From Ipomoea triloba (taxonomy: Eukaryota > Streptophyta > Magnoliopsida > Solanales > Convolvulaceae), in NCBI RefSeq assembly GCF_003576645.1, contig NC_044916.1, forward strand, positions 12,513,980-12,577,979: a stretch of 64,000 nucleotides of DNA. Direction: 5' to 3'. Positions within the stretch are counted from its first letter, which is position 1. The number at the start of each line of letters is the position of its first letter. The position numbers were made by a program, and so were the translations under genes. Positions 11,341 to 23,360 of the stretch are shown here, in pieces. Below the pieces are notes generated by a model. That model did no database searches. It saw only the letters and a program-made list of their open reading frames with translations, and was not told the DNA's origin.

Positions 11341-13130
11341 GACCTCTTAATCTATAGTGTAGCATATAAGTATGTACTTAATAATCTATAGTGGGGTTTT
11401 CCACTGTGTTTTCTTAGTCTAAGATTTTTAATGAGACAACCAGTGTAACACATGATTATACTGTGTTTTCTTAGTCTAAGGTTTTTAATGAGAGAAGGCA
11501 TTAAGAGCAGTGTGTTGTGAAAGACAAGAGAGACCAAAAGCATTAGAGATACATCCAGATTAAGAGAGTGTTGAGCTACTTCAAAGTGTGAAGATCCAGA
11601 ATCAAGAAGCCAAGACATCTAGTTGGAGAAAAAGAATTTGTTTTCTTCAACCTTTGTATCTCTACTCAGGTGAAGTAGAAAGAGGCGGAGTAAACTCTGT
11701 AGGAGTTAAAAAATCTGGGTGAAATTCACTGTCAGCTATGTGGTCAAGGGGTGAACTTGGTGTTTTGTACTAAGAGATAGTGCAAACCTTCACGAGTTGT
11801 GTAGAAGAGTGGAGTAGGATTCGTTAACAGCCGAACCAATATTATAAAAACTCTCTCTCTCTCCCTCTCTCCTGCTTTATCATTTATATTTAACACAACC
11901 AAACCTAAGTTTTAACAAAGCAAAACGAAACTAGCAAGAAACACTAAAAAGGGTTAAAGTAAACATTTTTCGCTGTGCATTAAAAACTCTAATTGAGCAG
12001 TTAAGTTTATCTCTCGGGTAGGCTTAACTAATCGCAAATAATTTTTAAATTCCACTAGTCTATTCACCCCCATCCCTCTAGACTCGTACATAACCCTCAC
12101 TTGTACCAACAAGTGGTATTAGAGCGGTTGCCTTGATCGGTAAACTCTATGTATATTGCACGGTAAACTCAATAATCTATTCTTCTCTTTGCACGTATTT
12201 TTATAAAAATATGGATCATCATCTTTCCAAGCATCTTATGTTTAACCATTCAAAATTTGACGACTAGAAGGTGCGTATGCAAGCACACCTTTTGTCCCTC
12301 CATGATGAAATGTGGGAAGTCATCACAGCAGGACCCATCCAGAATATGATAGTAAACGCCAATCGAGCGACACAAGGACCCGATGCTCTTGAGTATGTTA
12401 CCAAATCGAGACATGCATGGTCTTAGGAAGATCACACTAGAAACAACCTTGACAACATAGCCAATGATACACTGTTCAAGACAGTAGATGATACGCTTTT
12501 CCCTAGGATTCGGGAGTGCAAAACTACCAAAGTGATTTGAGAGATCTTGATGCAAGTAGGTGAAGGGGACAAGCAGGAGAAAGAAAATAAGCTGACCATT
12601 GCTATGAAGAAGTTCGACTTCAAGATGGTAACTAGCGAATCAATATCCGAGATGGAGACTCAGTTCATGACGCTCCTGAGCGAGATATCTGACCTAGGGA
12701 AGGAGCTTAGCCAGAAGGAGATCAACCTCAAGATTTTCTGAGGATTGCCCAAGTCATAGGAGATGAAAGTCATCACAATGCGTGACCACTTAGACTTGAA
12801 CGAAGGTAATCCAAATGTCTCAAATATTCAGTGACCTGAAGGCATACGAGTTCGAACGCGAACAGAGATGGGGCGAGGAGCCCGAGTCAAGGAATACGGT
12901 ACTAAGATAACAACACAAGCACCTACCAACCCAACTACTCAGCCCTTGTGTACTAAAGCGCGACAGTTTATACTTGTTCATTCTAAGGGCGTTGATAACA
13001 AAGCAGTGGGTGTGAAGATGGGACACGTGGGTGGTGTGGATGAAAAGAAAACCAAGGCCACACACTTGTTAAGCATATGGAGGGTCTTTGTACTATATAA
13101 GGGGCCCCATGTCTCCCTTTAGATAGACAT
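11341..13130 (+). pseudogene. Degenerate Copia-type LTR retrotransposon fragment (leader and gag)
   Basis: At 12114 a primer-binding-site-like tggtattagagcgg follows an LTR-like leader ending in ttcacccccatccctct. From the ATG at 12211 the translation resembles a Copia gag of the UBN2 type (DHHLSKHLMFNHSKFDD, later SISEMETQFMTLLSEISDLG), but in-frame stops break it at several points: after FDD, near HAWS, before EILMQVGEGD, and after NLKIF. No protease, integrase or RT follows. Upstream, 11403-11500 holds a diverged ~57-bp tandem repeat (ctgtgttttcttagtctaag). The left border is approximate. Confidence 0.65.
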
Positions 13131-13314
13131 TATCCCTTGGTTCACTATAATCATCGTCTAGTGGCTTGTGATCCTAACTTCCAAACTAAGCCATAGTTCA
13201 ATTTCTAATAGCAACATTATTATTTTTAGTCTACTACTTGAATTATGGACCCAATCCCGATATAACCATCAAATACACACACATATAAAATAAGTGTTGC
13301 CACATCATTTTCCA
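13131..13314. other. Short intergenic stretch, no feature seen
   Basis: AT-rich spacer between the gag remnant and the MITE at 13325. Confidence 0.4.
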
Positions 13315-13735
13315 ATTCATTTTAGAGTTAATTCCATTTTTGGTCCTAGATTTATAGGTGACATTCCTCTTTTAGTCATTTTTTTTCAAAACATCATCTT
13401 TTGGTCTCAGTATTATTATGACATGACCATTTTTTGTCATTTATCAACAAAATAGCTTAAATATCGTTAAATACAAAGACATTTTGGTCTTCAATTATGA
13501 TTTTTTTCAAAAAGATAAACATAAAAAATATAACGAGTCAACTTACTTTGTATTAAAAAGATCGAAATGTCCTTGTATTTAACGGCATTTCAACGATTTT
13601 GTTGATGGAGGACCAAAAATGGTCATGCCACAATAATACTATGACCAAAAGTGGATGTTTTGATAAAAAAATGACTAAAAGTGGACGGTCACCTATAAAT
13701 CTAGGACCAAAAATGGAATTAACTCATTCATTTTA
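13315..13735. mobile_element. Mutator-type MITE, family A copy 1
   Basis: Element 13325-13725 (401 bp) with perfect direct repeats attcatttta at 13315-13324 and 13726-13735. Terminal inverted repeats begin gagttaattccatttttggt and run about 40 bp with almost no mismatch (right end complement identical over this stretch). The 10-bp duplication and terminal sequence place it with the elements at 25987-26324 and 40518-40997. Non-coding. Confidence 0.88.
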
Positions 13736-14354
13736 ATACAAATGCATTATATTATACGACATTCTATTAAAATGCATATGCATATTTTGGCATGTGTATA
13801 CAAAACAATTTCAACAAATAATTTCTAATAGGAAGACACTTATTTTATACAATGATTTTTTTATTGCTACAAATTCAAAATAACATAATCTCCTATTTTG
13901 TATACATCGCATAAATAAAATGTTGGCTATATCACTAGATTACAATGTTTTTAAAAAACAAATTTATTTAATAAAATATTTAAATTTAATTAATTGAGAT
14001 ATTAAATAACGTGGTATTTTGAAAATATATAATCCTATTTCTTTAAAGACGAGTTTAATTTGTTGGATTCGTAATTGTTTGAGAAGTGAATGCATGCATG
14101 GTGGAAATCCGTTATCCTTTATTCCTATTTCCTAGAAGGCAGAAGCCTAGCTAGTAGCTACTATCCATACAACCTTAATTAAAACAGTGTCGGTAGCATA
14201 AGTTGGGTGCGTGGGTCCCGCTCCCGGCTCCACACGTAAACGTGTCAATTTTGGTTGCTTCACCGTCCACAATCATCATTTATTTAACCTTACGCGATAA
14301 TACTCTCACCACCCTAACATGACCATTTGCCCATTTCATGACATTTTTTTTGGT
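13736..14354. other. Intergenic, no gene seen
   Basis: AT-rich DNA with no recognisable feature. The segment near 14200-14240 is locally GC-rich (gtgggtcccgctcccggctc) without an ORF. Confidence 0.5.
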
Positions 14355-15229
14355 CATTCCGAGGTGGTCTATTCATTTATGACTTTCATAAAATTTTAAA
14401 GACTTTTATGATCTTTAAAAATTGTGAGGTATTCAATTCAAACTTTTAGAGAATATTTAAAAGTCATGTGGTATTCGATCAAGATTTTTAAAGAGTTTTT
14501 AAAAGTCATGTGATATTCAATTAAAACTTTTAAAGAATCTTTAAAAGTCATGTGGTATTCAAAAAGTTATGAATTTGTAAGGACTTTTTAATTTTAGAAC
14601 ATCTGTAGACTTTTATATACTTTTCCTTCTCAAATATAAATAGTTGAAATCCAACCCTCAGCCCCAAGATTTCAAAATTTTCTTTCTACCAACACTGGAG
14701 GTTTTTTTTTTTCTCTCTCTCTATTTAAACTCTATTTTTTTTCTCCTTATTTAAAATTTTAAACTTTATAAACCTTATACCTAAATTCAATAAATTATTT
14801 TTTCTTCATTATCCTATATTTTCTACATACCTAAACTCTACCAATTTTTTCTCTCTCCTAAACTTTACAATCTTCCTCTACAAATTCAAAATAATATTAT
14901 TTTTATTTCATTGTTGCTTGTATATTTTGATTTTTTTTTTCTATGAACTTTTTATTCCTAACTTCTTAACTTTTTCTCCTAAATACATGAACAGAGTAAT
15001 TTTTTTTATCTATCACCGTCAACTTTTACTATATGTTTCATAATATTCATATGTTTATTCGTAATATATATATATATATATTCTTTTTAACAACATGCTA
15101 TTACGAATAGTGAACTATTGTTCGCAATAGCAATTTGAGGCTACAAAGAGAAACACCTTGTTGTTGTTAGCTGTCCCATATTGTTATTGCAAATAATAGC
15201 TCTTTGCTTGATACCTAGCAGTATATCAA

Positions 15230-15286
<57 letters not shown>

Positions 15287-15657
15287 TTTTTTTAATTTTA
15301 TGCAACTAGTAATTATATTTTTTTAAATATTAATTTCTCAAGAAAAAGTAATTATATTTTTAAATATTTTATTTGAACAATTCTATAACTATAAATTTTA
15401 GTGTTTAATATTGTTATGAATTGCTTATGAAAGTTTGTAAGGATGTATTCAATTTAGAATTTTAATGACTTTTGTAGACTTTTTAAAATAAAAAAGTTGA
15501 TAAAAGTTTATGCATGTTTTTTATACAGACTTTTATAGAGTTTTACAAAGTTTTAAAAAATTTTGAATGACTCTCTGAAAGTCAAGAAAAGTTTATTAAA
15601 ATCTACCATTTTAAAAGTTTTCAAAAATCTACAAAAGTCATGATTGAATACCCTCCC
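14355..15657. mobile_element. Terminal-inverted-repeat element of unknown family
   Basis: The left end (gaggtggtctattcatttatgac) and right end (catgattgaataccctcc) are inverted relatives. Copies of the word aaaagtcatgtggtattca recur at roughly 56-bp spacing in the left arm, and inverted versions (gactttt, aaagtcat) fill the right arm. A long (TA)n tract is inside. The arms pair loosely, suggesting an old hAT- or Mutator-like foldback, with borders uncertain by tens of bases. Confidence 0.45.
15235..15283. repeat. (TA)n microsatellite
   Basis: TA dinucleotide run inside the inverted-repeat element at 14355-15657. Confidence 0.9.
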
Positions 15658-16084
15658 TAAGTTTTTGGTGTGGTTTTTGAGAAAATAAGATTTATGTAAT
15701 AAAAAGATAAAAAAAATGTCCTTATATGTAGTTAATTTTTACTCAATGGGTGAATTCTACCATGTGTAAATATGACTCACATTTGATCGCGTGCGGCGCA
15801 ACCATAACTCACAGTGGGGCACGTGCGTTGCACGCTTTTACTCGGCACGTTAATATGATTTTTTTTTAAATTTTTTAATCTTTTTGTTTTCCAGATTTGT
15901 TTTTCTTTTTCATTTTTTTTCCTCTCATAATCTTTTTTTTAGTCACACTTGTAAAAACTCTTCAAAAATTACTACTATTGAGGATGCTGATATTATTTTT
16001 TCCTTTTAATAATGGCAAGAAAAACATACGACTACTATTTGATGAAATACATTGGATATATAGGTTCTATTTTTGTTTTTGTGT

Positions 16085-16215
16085 GATGTGCGATGATCCA
16101 TAAACTACGCAAGAAAGATAATTGTACTAGAAAGATTTATGCAATACAGTTTGATGTGTGATGATCCATAAACTAGGCAAGAAAGATAATTGTACTAGAA
16201 AGATTTATGCAACTA
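16085..16215. repeat. 68-bp tandem duplication
   Basis: gatgatccataaacta at 16092 and 16160 starts two copies of a unit that continues through gcaagaaagataattgtac. The copies differ at a few bases, so this is a natural duplication. Confidence 0.85.
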
Positions 16216-16405
16216 GCTCGACTAAAACGATTTCAGAAACCACAATCTTTTTTTTATCAGGTGACGTGGAGATTTCGAACTAAAACGATGTCAGAAACCA
16301 TAGTCTCTTTTTTTTTTATCGGGTGACGTGGAGAGATTTCGAACTAAAACTATGTCAGAAACCATAGTCTCTTTTTTTTATCGGGTGACGTGGAGATTTC
16401 GATTC
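16216..16405. repeat. Three-copy ~60-bp tandem repeat
   Basis: Units start near 16220, 16278 and 16342 with actaaaac(g/t)at(t/g)tcagaaacca and continue through a T-run and ggtgacgtggaga. Spacing is 58 and 64 bp, with length change in the T-run. Confidence 0.85.
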
Positions 16406-17087
16406 GAACGCATGACCTTTGGCATGAGGTTGACTCTAATACCAAATTGAAGAATGTGCTCCATCTCAAATAAAAGTCTAAGCTGATAGTTGGATTGCAC
16501 ATTTATATTTATATATTATATGCTCAACAATCAACAATAATTATACTTGTGACTTTCAAGTATGAAAATAATACCGGCCACCAACTCTATCTATCAATCC
16601 TTTTGAGATTTTTTTTTTTTTAACGTTATGCCTTTTAATGTAAAATAAAAGAATAAATTTCCACTTTTACAATTTATTCAATTGTTGAAACCATCACATC
16701 CATTCTAAAACAATTGAATATTCACAATTAAAATGAAAAATGAAAAATAAAAAGCATTCAATATGTTAAACCGATAAATTAACATACCTTGATTTGAAAT
16801 TTTATGTTTTATTTATAATAATGAAAGTGATTACAAATCATATGACAATTAAAAAAATACAATTTTGAAAACTGTGTAATTCATTCGATCAATTAACATT
16901 ATCATTAGTATATTTCATATCATATTGATTAATTGATACAATCTTAACTGGACTTGCAGCTAGCCATTATAGTTTCTTGAACTTTACGTATCACATGTTT
17001 CGTTTTAATACAAAATTTTTTAATTAGTAATATATTATTAATAGAAAGAAAAGAAAAATTATGTGGCTCGCTGACCGAGGGTTTGCT

Positions 17088-17089
<2 letters not shown>
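16406..17089. other. Intergenic with possible LTR edge
   Basis: At about 16433-16446 ctctaatacca resembles the complement of a tRNA-Met primer-binding site, which would place an LTR edge in - orientation to its right. No second LTR or coding region supports it. The rest is AT-rich without features. Confidence 0.3.
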
Positions 17090-17129
<40 letters not shown>

Positions 17130-17386
17130 NNNNNNNNNNNNNNNNNNNNNNNNNNNNNNNNNNNNNNNNNNNNNNNNNNNNNNNNNNNNNNNNNNNNNNN
17201 NNNNNNNNNNNNNNNNNNNNNNNNNNNNNNNNNNNNNNNNNNNNNNNNNNNNNNNNNNNNNNNNNNNNNNNNNNNNNNNNNNNNNNNNNNNNNNNNNNNN
17301 NNNNNNNNNNNNNNNNNNNNNNNNNNNNNNNNNNNNNNNNNNNNNNNNNNNNNNNNNNNNNNNNNNNNNNNNNNNNNNNNNNNNNN

Positions 17387-17429
<43 letters not shown>
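17090..17429. other. Assembly gap inside a poly-T tract
   Basis: 40 T residues (17090-17129), 257 N (17130-17386), then 43 T residues (17387-17429). The assembly broke inside a homopolymer, so the true length and content are unknown. Frames running through the N block have no meaning. Confidence 0.97.
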
Positions 17430-17430
<1 letters not shown>

Positions 17431-17790
17431 TATCTGCCTTGAATTATATTTTAAATTTAAATTGTACTGTTAACATATACTTTTTGAAGGAGGATTAATT
17501 AAAATTTGGTTCAATTAAGATTAAAAGATAAATTATATCCGTGAATTAATTGTATTTTATTTTATTTTTCATTTTGGCTGGGTTTAGTTTTTCCAATTGA
17601 TGTTGAGTACATCTATTAGGGTAGAGGTTTAAATTGGAGAGTGAAATCCAATATCTACATCTATATAGCTTATAAGTTATAAGACAATAAAGTTACGATG
17701 CATATTTCTTTCTAGTTATAATTTTTGACATAGTGATAAACGTTTGATTCTAATAATATCTTATTCTCAATCTCACGTTGTAGATGTATG

Positions 17791-18100
17791 GGGTGTTTGC
17801 TAAATAACTGTTAGCTGATTTGATTAGTGTGTTTGACTAGTTGATAACATTAGCGGATTGTAGAAAGATGTTTGGTAAATTAGTTGTTATTAGTTGATAG
17901 CTAATAACATGCAAAATGACTTTCTCAAAAAAGCTACTTTGAGTAGCTTTTTGAATTTTAGCGTTTTGGAGCAATAAGCTATTACAAAAAAACTAATTAA
18001 TCAACGACTCATATTGATTGTTTAACCAAGTTAAACAGCTAATAGTGGTCAAACAAGCCAAAACCGATTGATAAACTAACTATGTTACCAAATAGTGACT
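17791..18100. mobile_element. hAT-like MITE, family B copy 1
   Basis: Left end gggtgtttgctaaataactg and right end (complement) ctatttggtaacatag are inverted relatives. The interior carries gatgtttggtaaattagttg and aagctactttgagtagc. The sequence is homologous to 23361-23676 over most of its length. Target duplications were not resolved. Confidence 0.5.
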
Positions 18101-18600
18101 GATAGCTGATTAAATTAGATGGGTTAGCTGGTTTGACCAGGTGATAGTATTAGCTAGTTGTAAATAAATGTTTGATAAATTAGTTGTTTACTTTTAGCTG
18201 ATTGTATGTAAAATACTAAAATGATTTATATGGACATAAACATTTTTCTGCTAATTTATTAACTCTTAAATTACTTTTACGATTATTGTTATTGTTATTG
18301 TTATTATTACTATTATTATTATTATTATTACACTGATGTGTGAAATAAAAAAGAAAATTAGAATTGTTGTTACGGAAACAAAAAAAAAAAAGGACAAGGC
18401 AAATGAACAACAATAAGAGAGATATAAATGTTAGGAATACCAAGGGTAAAATGATCATTTAATAATTAAGGTCAATCAATTAACCAAAAACTCTACTCTT
18501 CTTAGTTTTTATAAATAGTTAAAATAACTTATTAACAAGTCAAATCAACCAAACTTAGTTAAACGCTAAAATTGGCTTATCAGTTAAGTTGAATCTGTAT
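18101..18600. mobile_element. hAT-like MITE, family B copy 2 (diverged, interrupted)
   Basis: The left part (gctgattaaattagatgggttagctgg...gtttgataaattagttg) matches the left part of copy 1, and 18500-18590 matches a right arm. Between them are (tta)n/(att)n trinucleotide repeats at about 18285-18331. Borders are approximate. Confidence 0.35.
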
Positions 18601-19109
18601 CAAAATTTGATTATTTTGGTTGAATTAGTAATATTTTGATTTTTGAATCCTATTAATACCAGTTTTTTTTAAAAAAATCATATTAATACCAAAGTAATTG
18701 TTTTGTTGAATGGATAGGGAAGAAGGTACTATATGTGACTTAACATCATGCATATGACAACGATGGTGAGTGATAAAAGAGAGAGTCGGCCCTTTCATCA
18801 ACAAAAGTCTCTGCGTGAAAATGTACATGCTTGTCCTTTTTGCTTGTCGGTTTTACACCTCATCACCCATGAAACACAATTAGGTTTAATACTATCTTAA
18901 CAAAATTTTCATTTTTATACCTACACTTGGTTAACAATCAAATCTATAATATTCTAACCTAATTAAAGTTACAAATTGGTGTTACTTGACCGTAACATCT
19001 TTAATTTTGAGATAATATTTTTATGTGAAAGAGGAAATTGAGACAATGTATTTAACTAGTTAAATAGAAAAAATATCAACTTCACACTATTGGTTCGACT
19101 TAAAATAGT
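18601..19109. other. Intergenic, no gene seen
   Basis: AT-rich, with no recognisable domain or repeat. Confidence 0.5.
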
Positions 19110-19368
19110 TATTCCTCTGTCCCATTTTACCTGTCATAATTACTATTTATTGGTCAAATCAACTATTTCTTCTTTTTGTTTTTTTTTTATAGTATTTTTT
19201 TACTATTTTTTCATTTGATTTTTTATTTAATAGTACTTTTAGTGTAGTTTCTAAATATATAAATTTTGTATACTAACACTAAACCTAATACTATGAAAAT
19301 TTGAATTAAAATAAATTCAGTCTACCCTCGTTAATCCAACCAAACACATAAAATAAGACGAGGGAATA
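19110..19368. mobile_element. Stowaway-like (Tc1/mariner) MITE
   Basis: Element 19112-19366 (255 bp) is flanked by TA on both sides. The left terminus ttcctctgtcccattttac and the complement of the right terminus (ttccctcgtcttattttat) match each other and resemble the plant Stowaway consensus that begins ctccctccgtccc. Non-coding. Confidence 0.65.
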
Positions 19369-19835
19369 TTACATAATGAGTTTTAGTCTATTAATTAGAG
19401 AGAACGCTTAATATTGTTTTTAGTCAAAGGTAGGGGTGACAACAAGCAAGGCGGGGAGTGGGTCCCATCCCGTCTCTGAATTGAATCCCTATTCTTTGTC
19501 CTTGCCATGTTCTCTTATGAGGATTGGAAATTATCATCATTCTCGTCTATGCGGAGTTTTTACTAATTCTCTCACTGAATTGTAGTCACCTCTAATTAAT
19601 TGTACAGCTTATGGGAGATTTAAGACGAATTAAAAATTATGGTTGCATATATAATTGGACAAGTGCATAATAAAGCTAAGGTAGGCACAGAAGGACAGAA
19701 AGGTCCCAAAGTAGAGAGCGCTGTATAGATAACCATCTCTATCCCCAGCCCATATCATATCCTTTCCCATTCTCCCACATACCAATACCCCCCAAGCCCA
19801 CCGGAAAACCAAAACCCGCCGGAAAACTAAAAAAA
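19369..19835. other. Upstream region of the NHL gene
   Basis: AT-rich until about 19740, then C-rich leader sequence (ccaataccccccaagcccaccgg) that runs into the NHL start codon and is probably its 5' UTR. A TATA-like tgtataga near 19722 is a possible promoter element only. Confidence 0.4.
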
Positions 19836-20468
19836 ATGTCCGGAAAAGAGTGCAGCATCCACAAAGACCGGCGACAAAAGGCCGTCCGGCAATTCTGCGG
19901 CTGCGTCCTTATCCTCCTCTTCCTCATCCTCCTCACCATCCTCATCGTCTGGGCAGTTCTCCAGCCCAAGAAGCCCCGCTTCATCCTCCAAGACGCCACC
20001 ATCTACAACTTCAACGTCTCCGCCCCCAACATCTTCTCCACCACCATCCAAGTCACCGTCTCCTCCCACAACCCCAACCGCCGCGTCGGCGTCTACTACG
20101 ACAAGCTCGACGCCTTCGCCACCTACCACGACCAGCAAATCACCTATTACACCGTTATCCCGCCGGTATACCAGGGCCACAAGGACACTAACCTCTGGTC
20201 CCCTTTTATCTACGGCAATAACGTCCCCATTGCGCCGTTTAACGGCCCCGACCTCCGTCAGGACCAGGACGCCGGCGCCGTTTGGATCACCGTTAAACTT
20301 AACGGCCGCGTCAAGTGGAGAGTCGGGTCCTTCACCTCCGGCCGTTACCACCTCCACGTCACCTGCCCTGCTTACATACCCTTCGGTAACGCCCCCAAGA
20401 ACGGCGGGATCGTCGTCGGAAACGCCGTTAAGTATCAGCTCTCCCGCAGCTGTGACGTCAGTGTCTAG
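19836..20468 (+). CDS. NDR1/HIN1-like protein (LEA_2 family)
   Basis: Single-exon ORF of 210 residues. Family members are plasma-membrane proteins, several of them linked to pathogen response. Residues 20-42 (FCGCVLILLFLILL onward) form one transmembrane helix after a short basic cytosolic tail (KDRRQK). The rest matches the LEA_2 fold: VTVSSHNPNRRVGVYYDKL at 73-91 carries the family NPN and G-YYD motif, and PPVYQGHKDTNLWSP at 109-123 carries the YQGH motif. Length and the C-terminal cysteine are usual for NHL1-like members. The start is the first ATG of the frame and follows an A-rich, C-rich leader. Coding sequence is very rich in C at third positions while flanks are AT-rich, which is why long shadow frames exist on the other strand. 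The exact NHL orthologue cannot be fixed. Confidence 0.93.
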   Translation: MSGKECSIHKDRRQKAVRQFCGCVLILLFLILLTILIVWAVLQPKKPRFILQDATIYNFNVSAPNIFSTTIQVTVSSHNPNRRVGVYYDKLDAFATYHDQQITYYTVIPPVYQGHKDTNLWSPFIYGNNVPIAPFNGPDLRQDQDAGAVWITVKLNGRVKWRVGSFTSGRYHLHVTCPAYIPFGNAPKNGGIVVGNAVKYQLSRSCDVSV

Positions 20469-22333
20469 TAATGACGCCGTTAAGTATCTTCTTTCTCATT
20501 TTTATTACCGCAGTTACTACTTTGTAAATTTTGCTCAAGGGAAGGGCTGGATGGATACAAAATTTTCAATCAAGTTAAGGATTGTATTTCCGAATAATTA
20601 CAGTTTGACACTTTAAATGTGTAATAATAATACTACATATTACTCTTCTTCTTTTTTTTTTTTTTTTACCTACTAGGTGTTCCAGATCTTTCTCCATCTA
20701 TTTAACGGTCAAGATCTCAGAGTTTTATTCCCCATAAAAGAACTCCTTTGCTACTTCAGCTACCCATTTGTGTTAATACTACATATTACTGCAATTATAT
20801 GTTTCATAGCTATAGTTAGTGGAGTGCAAAGTTGTCACTTTCTATCTCACTTTCCAATAATTAAAGTTATGCCATTTGGTGTCAAATAAGGGGGGTGGAG
20901 GGGAGGGGGAGTTTAAGTAAAGGCAAATTATTCTAATTTAAGATTTGGTTATATATATTATTATCACTCACCAATGCAAGATATATTATTGTGAAAGATA
21001 TATTATTGTGAAATTCATAGTAAAAGTATTATTTATAAAATATTCGTGAAGCGCTCACACGGACAGCTTAGTTGATTCTTAGGTGGTAGATTCTGAAAAA
21101 AAATATTATTGAAATTTATAAATTATTAATAATGAAATGTGAGTGCATTTCATTTTCAATGAAATAAATAGTTTATAATAAATAGATTTTGTTGATTGTA
21201 ACTAAGATGTTGGCTTTTGTAACATTATTAATGTTTTCTTGATGTTTACTCTTTGTTAGATCCAAGATTAGGTTTTAATGTTTAGTTGAAATATGGGTTC
21301 AATGAATTTTTGGGGTTTGGTCAATGGGATAGTGATGAGCTTAGGAAATAGAAATATAGAAGGGACATCCCATGTGACACAATGCAATCACACATGGATG
21401 GATTATATTCATATTGAGAGTGGAGCAAACCAAACTATATATTATGGTTTCTCTACTTTCCTTCTTTCTTCTTAATTTGTGATAGCGTTTTTTCTTTTCT
21501 TTTCTCAATATCAATACATTTTTTTTTTTGAAAATCCTCAATATCAATACATTATATTATTGAAAACCTAAAATTTATAAACGTCTCTCGATATTATTGA
21601 CCACCTAAAATAATTATCAAAAAAGTTTGGACAGTTAAGTCATTGAATAGCATATGTAGTTTTCAACCGACAATATTGATAATTTTAAAATTTTATACTC
21701 CAAGGTTGCCAAAACTTAGATTTGATACTCACCACCATGTTTGTTGGTAGTTGGTGAGTAGTGTTTAAGGTGACGGCACATGGTCTTTAAATTGTTGAGG
21801 TCTAAAATTTTGTTAAAAATATTATGTATCTATATTATACTTATATAATTTACTATTTTTATACTTGATAATTATACTTCTAAAGTCTATAAATTAGTTT
21901 TAATTGCAATTGAAAATACAATTTTAGAAAAAAATAACACAAAAATTTTGGTAAATAATAGCATCCAAATATGGACGAAGAATGTGACTTTTAATAGGGT
22001 CAGTTGTATTAAAAAAAAAAGAATGTGACTTTTAAGTTGAATTTAATCCTATAATTATGTCGTTTTCACGCACATGAAATGAGGAGGCGGGGACTTACAT
22101 GTTTCAATTGCGTAAAAAGCAAAATTATGTGAACAGTTAGATCAGTCGGAATACATGTATGCATATGTATGTTGGAAGCACGAAAATATTTCTATAAGTG
22201 TGTCAATACCACACAATTTCTTTCATAATCAATCAGATCAAATTATTCTTGGGGTTATATGTGTGAAATCGTGAGTATATTATATATACATGGAGATTTA
22301 ATTTAGAAATCTTTTATTCAATAAGCTAAGGAT
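20469..22333. other. Intergenic, no gene seen
   Basis: 3' flank of the NHL gene, then AT-rich DNA. The short ORF at 21293-21475 has no recognisable domain. A small direct repeat (caatatcaatacatt) flanks a T-run near 21505-21555. Confidence 0.55.
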
Positions 22334-22458
22334 CTAACCAGTGGGGCGGTGGGCTAATTGCGCGACTTGCGATTTACTAACAGAGGCTCTAGGGACGAGG
22401 TCTTGTGGGTTTAGGATTAGTCCGGCGAAACTGAGATCATCTAAGTTAAAAAAAAAAA
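22334..22458 (+). repeat. tRNA-derived SINE-like sequence
   Basis: gtggggcggtgggctaattg, then ggtcttgtgggtttaggattagtccggc, then an A-run (22446-22457). This arrangement is like plant SINEs that end in ...ggattagtcggg(c)... plus poly-A. The pol III boxes are worn and no target duplication was identified. Confidence 0.45.
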
Positions 22459-22570
22459 GTATAACAATCTCGGGGTAACCCCGGTCAATATTGCTAAGGA
22501 TACGAACTTGTAACCACAAGGTCACGTCTTCGAATCTCAACTCTCTTAGTTTGAGCTGGTAAGCTATAAG
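22459..22570 (+). repeat. Second SINE-like fragment
   Basis: The segment cttgtaaccacaaggtcacg followed by tcttcgaatctcaactctc resembles the A-box to B-box part of a tRNA-derived SINE. It directly follows the poly-A of the previous one. Confidence 0.35.
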
Positions 22571-23360
22571 CAATCTATGTTAATTTACTTCTTTGTGGTC
22601 CAATGTTAACTACAGTCACAAGGCATGATTTACCCATTACACATCTTCAGGTAATGACTGTGAATTTCTCTCGTTACCCTAGAAATTATCACAATCCCAA
22701 ACAAATATGATAAATAACTCTGGAAATAGAGGTCTAAACCTTTGACCAAGGTTTTGGTCTTAAAATTCTTTAAAATGTTGCATGACAAGTAATATGAATT
22801 AATATTACAATACAACAACATTTGTATCGGCCCGAGGGTAGGGTATTCGATGCAAGGGATTTCGCCTTTTGTTGGCAAGTATTAAAAACTTGGTGATGAA
22901 GAGTGCATTGATGGTATTAGCTATTGGATTTGCATCAAATTTCAATGGAAGTTAAATGCATAATTAACTACCAAGAATTAAGCATTTGAGGTGCATATTC
23001 AGTTGGGTCAATTGGTCAAATTAATTTGGGCTAATTAATTTAAATTATTAGGTTACTTAATTAACCTGATTGGTTAAGCATGTATATGTTAACTAGCGCA
23101 TTGATTACATAAGCCAATCAAGATAAGTATATTGGCCCAAAAGTTGCATGTAGGCAAGCTTGAAATTTTCCGAAACAACACATTACAAAAAAATAATAAT
23201 AATAATAAAAAAATCAAGGCAACTAGCAACACGATACTAACACAATTCATCAACCTAACAGGAAAGGACCAATCCTTATATTATGGACCAAGGTTCACAA
23301 TGTAACGTGGATCTTGGCGTATGTGTATGTATCTTATGTTATAGATTTTTATATCTTGGT
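22571..23360. other. Intergenic, no gene seen
   Basis: AT-rich with a short (aat)n run near 23190-23210. No recognisable coding region. Confidence 0.5.

Noticed and set aside
17061..17498. Frames crossing the N block in the poly-T tract
   Set aside because: Most of the length is N and poly-phenylalanine.
19827..20357. 176-residue antisense frame opposite the NHL gene
   Set aside because: A shadow of GC-rich third positions in a confident NHL coding sequence; low-complexity valine/glycine/aspartate content and no domain.
21293..21475. 60-residue frame starting MGSMNFWGLVNGIVMSL
   Set aside because: No domain, no splice partners, and AT-rich flanks; not distinguishable from chance.
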